Of a DNA stretch of 64,000 bases, positions 55,033-64,000 are shown one piece after another. The notes under the pieces are model-generated. The model did no database searches, was not told the DNA's origin, and worked only from the letters and a program-made list of their open reading frames with translations. This stretch comes from Chloranthus sessilifolius. Lineage: Eukaryota; Streptophyta; Magnoliopsida; Chloranthales; Chloranthaceae. Made by a program: the position numbers and the translations under genes. The stretch is taken from contig CM037585.1 of assembly GCA_021018995.1 (NCBI GenBank), forward strand, positions 124,772,831-124,836,830, given 5' to 3'. Position 1 is the first letter of the stretch. Each line of letters begins with the position of its first letter.

Positions 55033-56702
55033 ATGAAGGAAAATAGTATCGAAAGTTGGAAGACAAAACCTTCTGTTAAGGATGAGGACGAGGACGATGG
55101 AGATGACAGGCCAACAAATGGAGGGAGCTCAAGTAACAGCACAGTTGAAGAGACAGAGAGCAAGTTGCACAATGGATCTGTAAGACAATATGTTCGATCC
55201 AAGATGCCGAGGCTACGTTGGACACCCGATCTTCACCTTTGCTTCGTTCATGCCGTCGAAAGACTTGGCGGCCAAGAGAGTGAGTTGTTGTTTAAATCAC
55301 TTTAACTCTATTGCCATCGATCTATTGAGATTTGGATAGATACCGAACTCGAATTGTTCTTTTGCTTTTGTTGATATGATTTATCTAGTTGCTGCAGGAG
55401 CAACACCTAAATTGGTTCTTCAACTTATGAATGTGAAGGGACTTAGTATTGCACATGTCAAGAGCCATTTGCAGGTACTTTGATACCCAGAAATTCCAAG
55501 TATACTTGATATACTTATTTTAATTGCATCTGCTGATCTTTTAATTATTGGGTTTTTTGGATTTAGATGTATAGGAGCAAGAAGATAGACGATTCAGGTC
55601 AAGGTAAGCTCATATCTCCAGTTGGGTCTTTGAGAAAACATGAAACTAGGGTTTCTAGTCTGATTTCTCCAACTGAGTCTTTGAGATAACATGAAATTAA
55701 GGTTTATGGTCTGATTTCTCCATCTGGGTCTCTGAGATAACATGATACTAGGGTTTCAGCTGGTCTGACTTCTGCAATTGGGTCTGAATGAAAACACTGA
55801 ATTAGGGTTCCTGAGTTGTCTCTCATTGAGTTCTTCTAACGTTTCTTTAGTGTTTTCTTCTGATCTTAGGCATAAGAGAGCCAAGAACTCTTACAGATGG
55901 TGGTGATCATCATATTTATAACTTTAGCAGACTTCCTATGCTACATGGTTTTAATCAAAGGCCTATTACCAGCTTCAGGTATGGAATTTGATGTGTTATA
56001 GACATGCATTTTACAGTGTTGCTGATGACTTATTTCTCATCGATCAGCTTAACCTATATAATAAATTTCTTTTGATCAAGTTATGATGGTGCTTCTTGGA
56101 GTGGTGATCATTTGAACTGGATGACTAGTCCTTACCTTGGCAAGGCCACCACTGATGATAAGGCGCGATCAGGATTTTACGATCAAGCAGCTGAAATGAT
56201 CTTTTCCAGCCCTGATGGCGGCATCGCACCTAATCAAGATCTCCGTATGAGAAATTCCATGTTTGATTACCAAGCAAGTGAATGTAGAGAATTCCAACTG
56301 CATTACTACTTTGACCGATCAAGTCCAACGGAACCCAATTTTATAACCCAATTGCCACAAGCAAGAGGAATAGAGAGAGCAAGCTGTTCTAACAACTCTA
56401 TGGCATCAAACATAAACCCAGCGAAGAGGAAGGCTGACTCTACTTGCGAACCGGATTTGAATTTGTCATTAGGCATAGCATCGAGACACAACGAACACCG
56501 AATTGCGTGGGAGGATGAAGATGAAGATGAAGATGAAGATAGCAATTTAAGCCTTTCATTGTTCTCTCCTTCATCATCAAAGCAAGAAAGATACAGCAAA
56601 AGTCTTAACAAAGAAGGCTCAAAGCTTAGTAGCTGGTTGAAGGATGAAGATAGCTGTAGAGAGCATCCAAGAGTGCCAAGTACACTAGATCTGACTATAT
56701 GA
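55033..56702 (+). CDS. GARP-type MYB-like transcription factor (five exons, 363 aa)
   Basis: A nuclear DNA-binding protein of the GARP/MYB-SHAQKYF-like class. Exons: 55033-55279, 55398-55474, 55567-55603, 55870-55978 and 56081-56702, all with GT..AG introns and in phase (1092 bp). Residues 1-56 are acidic and Ser-rich. The single MYB-like domain spans about 57-115: 'MPRLRWTPDLHLCFVHAVER', 'LGGQE' at the exon 1/2 join, 'ATPKLVLQLMNVKGLSIAHV', and 'KSHLQMYRSKK' (the SHLQMYR form of SHAQKYF) across exons 2-3. The C-terminal part has two LxLxL EAR-like motifs, DLNLSL (about 282-287) and LSLSL (about 313-317), which recruit TOPLESS-type co-repressors in known proteins, so a repressor role is inferred. 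An EDEDEDED run lies between them. The ATG at 55033 is the first in frame after the leader. Similar Arabidopsis proteins are the At2g40260/At1g14600 group. Intact. Confidence 0.88.
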
Positions 56703-57413
56703 AGGGATTATTGTAGTGAGATCTTCAACTACTTGTCCAAGAGGAGATAGATAGTTCATTGTCGTTTTACTACTTAAAAGGTAATAGCCAAACACTTGTA
56801 CTCATTAGTTCTTCTTTCTTATCTTCTTTTCTTCTTTATCCACCATTTGGCTGACCTCCAAACCTAAATAACTAATAAATCCCAGAAGAAAATTGTTTAT
56901 TTTATAAATTCAGGCACCATTTTCTATGTTTATGCTCCAACATATCACATGGAAATTTGACCCATAGGTCCCTTTTTATAAGAAAAAAATTATATTAAGA
57001 GCTGTGATCTGATAGTGCCGCCCTTATGGGCTATATCACAATATTCTCCTAATTAGTCAAAATTTTTAAAAATTCTCGAAGTACAGGGTCTACCACACTT
57101 TGGGCCGAATATTTGCCAGATTCATTGTTGATCGTTTCTTCCAATTTTTCTCAAATTTGATCAATTTTTTTGAATTTTTATCATTGTGATAGATGGTTTA
57201 ATCATACTTGGTATTATTCTTTTATGATTATAAATTGTTTACAGATGCAAATTATGGAATACTCATTTTAGTGGTTAAAGATATCGATTTTAATTTTTAA
57301 TAGATTATATATATATTTTTGTATATGTTAAAAATTATTATTGCTTTTACAATCCCCGAGGAATATTTCCTTAATCTTCTTCGAATTTCTCTGAAGTAAA
57401 TCAAAATGACACC
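56703..57413. other. 3' flank of the GARP gene, intergenic
   Basis: AT-rich. 'actaataaatcccag' near 56870 may contain a polyadenylation signal variant. No other gene. Confidence 0.45.
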
Positions 57414-57540
57414 CATTACAAAAAATAAGACTATGAGGGACAGATTTTTGCTGCCATTATTAACAAAAAAAAAATAAAAATGTCACTACTGAAACAACAA
57501 TTTTTTTTGGCTGCCGCAGAAGTAACTTATTTTTGTTGTG
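57414..57540. mobile_element. CACTA-type MITE, copy 4 (127 bp)
   Basis: Starts CATTACAAAAAATAAGACTA and ends 'cttatttttgttgtg'; 3-bp duplication ACC at 57411-57413 and 57541-57543. More diverged than the other copies. Confidence 0.7.
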
Positions 57541-58691
57541 ACCCCACCGAATGATTGTCAAATCCAAACTTTATTACTATGCTCCTGAAAGTGAGTGCAC
57601 CTCCAAACAATGTGCACCCTGCACGAACAAAAGGGTTGAACCCCAGTTCCCAAATTCCCGGTTTCATCCATTGTTCATGGTTCATGGCTTGGTGCTCACC
57701 GAGCGAGATCAAGAGAAAATCTGGTTTCTCAGTGACTTAGTAATGAATTTGCTACACCACCTGATAATGTGCGCCTACAAGTGCAAAAGGGTTGCGCCCT
57801 CTTCAACAAAAAATGCGGTTCGGTCCCTTTTTCGTGGGTCTTGCAGTTTGGTGTTTACAGAGCGAAATCAAGTTAAAAGAGCCCGAATTCTCAGTTAATT
57901 ATTAACGATTTTGTTTGAATCAGTTCATAATTCGTGGGGACTGATGTGAATTAGGTAACTGTGATGGGCCACTATCATCATCAGGAGTGTTATCAAGAAT
58001 ATTTCTTATATGCCTTCGAATTTCATTTTTATTTCCCTGGGAAATTGGTGTCTATGGTCAACAAGTCAACCGATCAGACTATCTCAAATCAAATAGGAAA
58101 AACTCCTCAAGCTCCTCGCGACGATGTGCACATACGAAGCGCGCCATAAAAGTGTCATTCGCACATCGTGAGCGCGACGGCGAACCGCCGCTATGAGCCA
58201 TATTTATCTTTTCAAGGCAAATAATATGAAAGGTAAGTTTCCATATATATGACAAGAAACTTTCTTGTAAGATAGTGAGGTGGGAAAAAACTTTTACAAT
58301 ACTTTTAACTTGTCGTGGGAATAGTTTTTCCTCCAATATAATTCAAATTTTTAAATCACTTTGACTTGAAAGTTGAAGATTCAAGAATTGACAAAAGTAT
58401 AGAACCAAAATATTTAAGGAATCATTTAAAGATAAATAAAACTAATAAATAAATATTATTAAATTAATAATAAATATTTATTTTGTTAAATATCCAATAC
58501 TTGCAACCGTAGGCATCTTATTAAGATTTGACTCTCACGAATCACATAAAAGTGTTTTGGTTCATCTCTCAGGAAAATCACATAAAAGTCTTTTAGGGAT
58601 GTGTGTTATATGGAATCAACAGCTAACTGTATGATAGGTGAAAAAGATCAGTTTTGTGGACGATTGGGCTGAGGAGCCAACTTTTGACAGG
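57541..58691. other. intergenic, open stretch of unknown nature
   Basis: A 115-codon open frame (57551-57898) runs over two imperfect copies of a phrase ('aaaagggttgaaccccagtt' and 'aaaagggttgcgccctcttc'), about 160 bp apart, so it is probably a diverged tandem repeat. No domain recognised. The rest is AT-rich. Confidence 0.35.
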
Positions 58692-58694
58692 ATT

Positions 58695-60938
58695 CACTAC
58701 AAAAAATAGGATTATTAGTGGCAGTTTTTTTAACAAAAAAACTGCTGCTATTATTCTTGACGCTCCCAAAAACTACCGCTATGACTCCTGCCCAGGGCCG
58801 GCCCTGGACCAAGGCAAGCCAGGCGGCTGCCTTAGGCCCTCGATTTTCAGGGGCCCCCAAATTCAAAAGCTTCTTTAAACATACAGTTTAATAAATAAAT
58901 AAATAAAACCTATATGCATATAAAGGGCCCCTTCTCTTCCTCTCTCCAGCGCTCACCCAAAATCGAATTCGAAACCCTCTCCCTTGGCGATCCAGGCTCC
59001 ACCAATTCTCTCTCCAACGCCGCAGCGCCCATGCAAAATCGAAACCCTCTCCAACTCTCCTCCACCAGGGATTCTCTCTCTAAGTTTCTAACCTAAACCC
59101 AAACCCAAACCGATTTTCTCTCTCTCTACCCAAACCCTCCAACGATAAGTGATTCTCTCTCTCTCTCTTCCCAAACAGCCAAACCCTCCAGCGATTCCCT
59201 GCTCCAACGCCGGCCCATCCAAAATCGAAACCCTCTCCTCCACCAGCGATTCTCTCTCTAACCTAAACCCAAACTCAAACCGATTCTCTCTCTCTCTCTC
59301 TCTCTACCCAAGGGCCAAACCCTCCAGCGAGTCTCTCTCTCTCTAAGTCCTCCACAAGGAATCCGATTTGGAGATCAGATTCTACAGAGAATCTGCCTAG
59401 ATGTTTGCGTCCGTTCGAGGAATCTCGTTCGAGAAGGCCACCAACGAAGGATTTCACAGGTATATTAATTTTTAATTTTTAATTTGATAAATTGTTCGTC
59501 TAATTGAATGGATGGTGATGTTTTTTTTTTTTTTTTTTTTTTGATGAAATTAATGGTGGTGATGTTGATATTATTTATATTTAATTCTTAGTAATTTGGA
59601 CTAATTCATATATCTTCTACTGTTGAAAGCAAATTGAAGAATTATTTTTGTTAATTTTTTTTTTTTTCAATCTTTAGAAATAAAATGTCATTTTTTTTTG
59701 TTTCTATTTAGAATTCTAATCGGATTAAACTTAACACCCTACAATATACTGAATATTCCCCACTAACTATTGTTGAAAACTGTTGACTACTATGAATCAG
59801 ACTATGGAGATCTTTTTTGGTTCCAATCTTCCACACAATGGATCTTGAGATCATGAACCTACCATCACACAGTTAGGTTTTGATTCCATGACGCACTAAT
59901 CCAAAAAAATGAACATGATCGCGGCATACATCAAACGGCTCTCAGATCACAATTTGGGATGTGTGCCACATGGAATTAAAATATGACTGTAGGTACGCCT
60001 ATGTTCTAATGTTATAAAATGCTTTGCAGCAAAAAAAGAAGGAAAACATAGTAGATTAATTATCATCCATCATCCCTTAGATCATTATCTAATGTTGGTT
60101 GAAGTTGTCAACATTGTCAGTTAAAGTTCAAATTTTGAAATTAAAGTTTGATATTTTGCTAATAAAAAAAAGAAAACTTTGAATTGTGAAAGTTCTGCTT
60201 GAACTCTAATGCCACCTCTACTAATTAAATCTAAACCTATAAAAGATCTTAACATTCCACTTGTGTCACTTAATAACTGAAAAAAATGTTTTCATTTTCT
60301 TCTAAGTCCTCTCTAAGCTGTCTCTCTGGTAGATTTGCTTGCTTCCCAGCCTAATCACTCTAAGGTTTCTTTCTAGTCTCTCTCCCTACAGTCCTTCTAA
60401 ATGTGCACTTTACTAGTACTAATAAATGCATATTCCTACTTAGAAAAATAATCTTAATAATTTTTCGCTCTATACAACATTAATTATTTATTATTTGATT
60501 GACAAAGAAGCCATTTACCACTGGAGGCATTCGACTTATCTTTTATTTCTTTAAATGAATAGTATATTTTCTATTTCTTTCATATCTTTTATACACAACT
60601 TTAATCAGTGACTTTGCTGCTAAAAATGCGAGAAGAGAAATATTTAAATGAAATTTTTTAGTATTGCATTTACGAGTATTGCATTTTCTTTTAATATTTA
60701 CTTGTATTTAATTATTAATTACATTTTCAAATTATATATAGTAAAATAGAATATGAGTATTATTTTATTTGTCAAAACAAATTGTGGCAAATTTTTTATA
60801 TATTATAAAGTAATATGAAATTGGGGCTCCATTTTAGGAACTCGCCTTGGGTCCCCAAAATGTCAGGGCCCCTGCTCCTGCCGCTACCAAAAACTGCCTT
60901 AACAGCAAGTGCGGCTGAAACACCTTATTTTTATAGTT
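58695..60938. mobile_element. CACTA-type MITE, copy 5, split by a hAT-like element
   Basis: Left part 58695-58792 (CACTACAAAAAATAGGATTA, 'gtggcagtttttttaac'), right part 60875-60938 ('gccgctaccaaaaactgcc' .. 'ttatttttatagtt'). 3-bp duplication ATT at 58692-58694 and 60939-60941. The inserted element is at 58793-60874. Confidence 0.8.
58793..60874. mobile_element. hAT-like non-autonomous element (2.08 kb)
   Basis: Flanked by the perfect 8-bp duplication CTCCTGCC (58785-58792 and 60875-60882), the hallmark of hAT transposition. The left end CAGGGCCGGCCCTGG and the right end (read inward on the minus strand CAGGGGCCCTGACA) are imperfect inverted repeats of the Tip100-like type. After the left end is a CT-rich block (58925-59460) that looks like a 5' leader: it ends in 'aaggatttcacag' and a GT donor. 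AT-rich non-coding sequence follows. No transposase was recognised, so it depends on another element. Clearly younger than its relative at 50672-53513. Confidence 0.85.
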
Positions 60939-60941
60939 ATT

Positions 60942-61743
60942 TGTGAGTTGTAAAAGGATCTTTAGATGCTCATTAATTAAGCTAACGATGCTAGTGAGGA
61001 GAGCCAAGCCTTTTCGTTAAGTCATGTGGGGCAATGGTCAAGTCTAACTGGTTGATATGGGGCTATCGTGTTCAACCGGATTTGCAGCCATTGGATAAAA
61101 GAGAATCTTGACTTCCAAAGTTTTCATTTGTATAAGATAAAATACAGTCAAGATTCCCCTACATCCAGTGGTTGAAAAGCTGGTTGAACACGATATCCGG
61201 ATCAACCAGTTGGACGTGACAGATTGGCCAAGCCATGTGTTCCCTATCTGTTAGGTTTCGCCATGACTGGCAGGAAATGCATGGAAATAGGGTTTTACAT
61301 TGGACTCTCCAAACCAAGACCATAAGGTTATAAATCTTATGAGCTTCTTAGCCCCACCTAGAATCCTGTTAATTGACTTTCACGGGTATCACGGAAAATA
61401 ATATGTGACAATATAGTTTTGAGAAGGCTGTTTGACTAAAAAGTGAGTGATGACAATCCATTGATCAGGAAATTAAAGAGCAAAAACTAACATAGGTTCA
61501 CAGATTAATTAGGATGAAAATTACTATCCTCCTAAGACTTAGGATCAATTACAAACTCCTGAAGACTAATTAAATTCAAATATCAATTTGTAACCAATTT
61601 AATTAAACTCTTACTAGAATTTGCTCTTTCCAAAAACCAACAATCTCTAGTTAAATTTCTGGCCAATTTAGAAAAACATGCCTACTTTCAAATAACAACT
61701 AAAAATGTCGTCCCCATCTATTTATGCTCCCTAAATCTCTCAT
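60942..61743. other. intergenic with a hairpin repeat
   Basis: Non-coding. It includes the inverted repeat at 61018-61240, otherwise nothing recognised. Confidence 0.45.
61018..61240. repeat. inverted repeat (MITE-like hairpin, about 220 bp)
   Basis: The left arm 'aactggttgatatggggcta', 'tcgtgttcaaccgga', 'gagaatcttgac' is mirrored by 'gtcaagattcccc', 'ggttgaacacgatatccgga' and 'tcaaccagttggac' on the right. Arms of about 90 bp with a loop of about 40 bp: a transcript would form a long hairpin. Ends and duplication not resolved. Confidence 0.65.
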
Positions 61744-62167
61744 GAGTACCTTTGTTTGCGCCACACATTCTCTAAAAGCGCCCACATCTCATATTGCTTG
61801 AAAGTCATTGATTGCTTTAGATCAGATGATGGAGATCGTTTTTCATCCCGATCTTTCACAAAATAGATCTTGAGATCATGTCTCGCCAATCAGACGGTCT
61901 TTTTTCATTCCATGTATCACAGATCCCCAAAAAATCCTTGAATCATATGACACTCTCAAATGTGAATTAGGCTCATTTTTTGGGGATCTCTAGCTCATGG
62001 AATAAAAAACGGATTGTCTGATAAGTGAGACATAATCTCAAGATCTATTGTGTGGAAGATCAGGGTGAAAAATTATCTCCATTGTCTAATATGAATCAAT
62101 CAATGATTTTCAAGGGGTCTGAGACGTGGTCACCTTTAAAGAATGTGTAGGCGCAATAGAGGTACCC
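61744..62167. mobile_element. Mutator-type MITE (424 bp)
   Basis: Ends 'gagtacctttgtttgcgcca' and 'ggcgcaatagaggtaccc'; flanks ATCTCTCAT (61735-61743) and ATCTTTCAT (62168-62176), 8 of 9 equal. The arms are mirror images over about 180 bp ('gatggagatcgtttttcatc', 'gatcttgagatcatgtctcg'). It is the best unsplit representative of the family at 45915. Confidence 0.8.
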
Positions 62168-62176
62168 ATCTTTCAT

Positions 62177-63109
62177 CTCCAAAAGTAGATCTCTTCACAC
62201 ATTCATTTAAGTGCTAAGACAGTTGACTTTTTAAATTGAAAATTATTTTTCGACCCCACAGATCTTGAGATTGTGGTCCTAAATTAAAAAAATTCGTTAA
62301 TTTTGACTAAATTTTGTTAAATTCGTCAAAATTGATGAAATTTTTGCAATTTCAGATAATTTCATCAAAATTTGTCTCTATGGCTTGCGCCCCACGTACC
62401 TAGATGAAAATTATGATTCCGCCACTGGAGAGAGAGGTGAAATTTTGTATTAATTAGATAAATCGATTTCAGGGTTATATATAATAGGATAGTAGGGATC
62501 TTTTGTAAATTCATACAAGTGACGAGAGGGTATATGGTTTGAAATTATTTACACAAGAGTTTAAAGTAAGAAGGTATTTTTAGAATTTCACCCGAAGCAT
62601 GTCAACTGGCATGTGACACTTTGGTTACTTACTCTAGTTTCGAAAGCCTAGAAAACTGCAAAAGCATGCTTTCTAAAACTGTTGGGATTGGGATAATGTT
62701 CTAAAACTATTTGAAAGTAGGCATATTTTTCTAAATTGCTCTAAATTTCTACTATCTTCTAACATAGATAAATATAGAAAAGTATTGAGATATTAAACTT
62801 ACTTCCTATCTTGCTCATTTTTTATCATATGCATCAAATTTGCTCTAATCTTCAAAACTAATTTAGCAAATCAATCAATCAATGATAGCTATGATTAGAT
62901 AAAATAATTATGCTTTGGATATATTCATTTGAAACTATTGGAGGTTTCTAAATAATAGGGTGACTAATAAGTTAGATAAAATAACATGTATCTTCATCTC
63001 CTTAATTATGGAGAATAGAGATATCTATATAGTGAAAATTTTAAATTTATCTAAAGACATTTACATATGCATGTAGATGTACTCCTGCACTAGATATATC
63101 AATCTCAAT
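62177..63109. other. intergenic, nothing recognised
   Basis: AT-rich non-coding sequence; 'aaatttcatcaaaatt' words near 62290-62380. No gene. Confidence 0.45.
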
Positions 63110-63657
63110 GTCACGCCCCTCGCACCCCTCGGCCTCCGCAATCCGTGACGACGGTGCCGAGCCGGTGTGGGCGCGCGACGCACACAATCATTATTTGTAT
63201 TCATATTCATGTTCATATATTTCTATTTCAACTTCTTACGTCATTTCTCTTTCTTAAAACCCGTGAATTTTCACATATATATTTTTTCTTTAAAATAAAT
63301 ATTGCGGGAAATACTTAAAGTGCAGAAACTGTTGATTTCATTTATCAAAGTAGTCGCAGAAACATTAGTTAAATGCTATCGATTTAACTTTCCATTTTTG
63401 TTAACCTGATCGGGAATGTTTTGATTTACAACTTGATCGTAACAATTTCAAACGAGTACAAAAGTATAAAGCAAAAGATTCTTCCCAAATAAAACATTAA
63501 ATGATCCATGTCTTTCAACTTTCAATACAAAGATATATTATAATTTTTTTAAAGTACTGGACTTGTCACAAAACCAACAAAACTAAAGTAAAGAAAAGAT
63601 CCCAAATAAATCAAAGGTGCAGGTGCTGACAACTCTATAGACAAAATGAGCTTAACT
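63110..63657 (+). mobile_element. candidate LTR start (TGTCACGCCCC)
   Basis: TGTCACGCCCCTCGCACCCC at 63110 is followed by a short GC-rich block. Many plant Ty3-type LTRs begin TGTCACGCCCC. The right-hand end of the putative LTR is not visible before the window ends, and a MITE is inserted at 63658. Tentative. Confidence 0.3.
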
Positions 63658-63783
63658 TACTACAAAAATAAGACTATTAGCGGCAACAAAAAACTGCCAC
63701 TAATAGTCTTTAATAGTTTTTTCTTAGTTGTGGCAGTTTTTTGGAGTAAAAAACTGCCGCTAATAATCTATTTTTTTATAGTG
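63658..63783. mobile_element. CACTA-type MITE, copy 6 (126 bp)
   Basis: Starts TACTACAAAAATAAGACTAT and ends 'aatctatttttttatagtg'; the interior has 'gcggcaacaaaaaactgcc' and its mirrors. The 3-bp flanks are ACT and CCT, one mismatch. Confidence 0.75.
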
Positions 63784-64000
63784 CCTATCAACTCGTTGAT
63801 CGCTTCTGGATCCTTCCTTGCTCAACTCCTCTAACTCAGGCTAGGTGGCTACCGATTGGCCTCTGAAATTTTTGGGTCATGAAACGACCATAAGCGATGA
63901 AGCTCAATAAAGTCTTAGTTAATTTTATAATGAGTTTTTAGTACAAGTAGTATAAGAACATTCCATAGGTGCAAGTGCAAGTGGTTTCAGCAATTGTGAT
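63784..64000. other. window end, nothing recognised
   Basis: Non-coding sequence; possibly the continuation of the candidate LTR at 63110. Confidence 0.3.

Overview
This window looks like nuclear DNA of a flowering plant. It is AT-rich, has spliced genes with GT..AG introns, carries an intronless plant-type histone H4 gene, a GARP/MYB-like transcription factor and a DUF688-family gene, and is otherwise filled with plant transposable elements (Ty3 and Ty1 LTR elements, L1-type LINEs, CACTA, hAT-like and Mutator-like elements and MITEs). The species cannot be named from the sequence. No CRISPR array, tRNA, rRNA, operon or bacterial feature was seen.

Layout. 1-4.5 kb: degenerate Ty3-type LTR debris on the minus strand, a SINE-like unit and small repeats. 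4.5-6.6 kb: histone H4 (+) convergent with a DUF688-family gene (-). 6.9-10.4 kb: MITEs and short duplications. 11.0-18.1 kb: a structurally complete, young LTR element (TSD AGATG) with a tRNA-Asp-type primer site and a broken gag but no pol, studded with paired GTCGATCGATCGAC palindromes. 20.6-24.4 kb: a rearranged Ty1/copia element with inverted LTR copies and a 5'-truncated LINE inserted in an LTR fragment. 25.489-40.206 kb: a single 14.7-kb CACTA (En/Spm) transposon with 3-bp TSD CTA, subterminal GGAGACGGC repeats, decayed TNP2-type and TNP1-type genes, and fragments of host genes (a kinesin motor and a receptor-like kinase) between the transposase genes and the right end. 40.5-46.7 kb: LINE tails, foldback elements and two Mutator-type MITEs that are themselves nests (one contains a copy of its own family; the other contains a CACTA MITE that contains a LINE tail). 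47-53.5 kb: a 174-bp tandem dimer, a CACTA MITE, and an old hAT-like element carrying a foldback element whose centre is an array of about 13 short palindrome-cored units. 55.0-56.7 kb: a five-exon GARP-type MYB-like gene with EAR-like motifs, preceded by three long GA tracts. 57.4-63.8 kb: more CACTA MITEs, one split by a 2.08-kb hAT-like element with a perfect 8-bp TSD, a Mutator-type MITE and a candidate LTR start.

Only three intact-looking host genes are present: H4, the DUF688 gene and the GARP gene. They act independently. The most interesting material is the CACTA element with captured host exons, the gag-only LTR element with paired palindromes, and the palindrome array at 52.34-52.68 kb. 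All similarity calls are from reading the sequence and from family knowledge; no database search was run.
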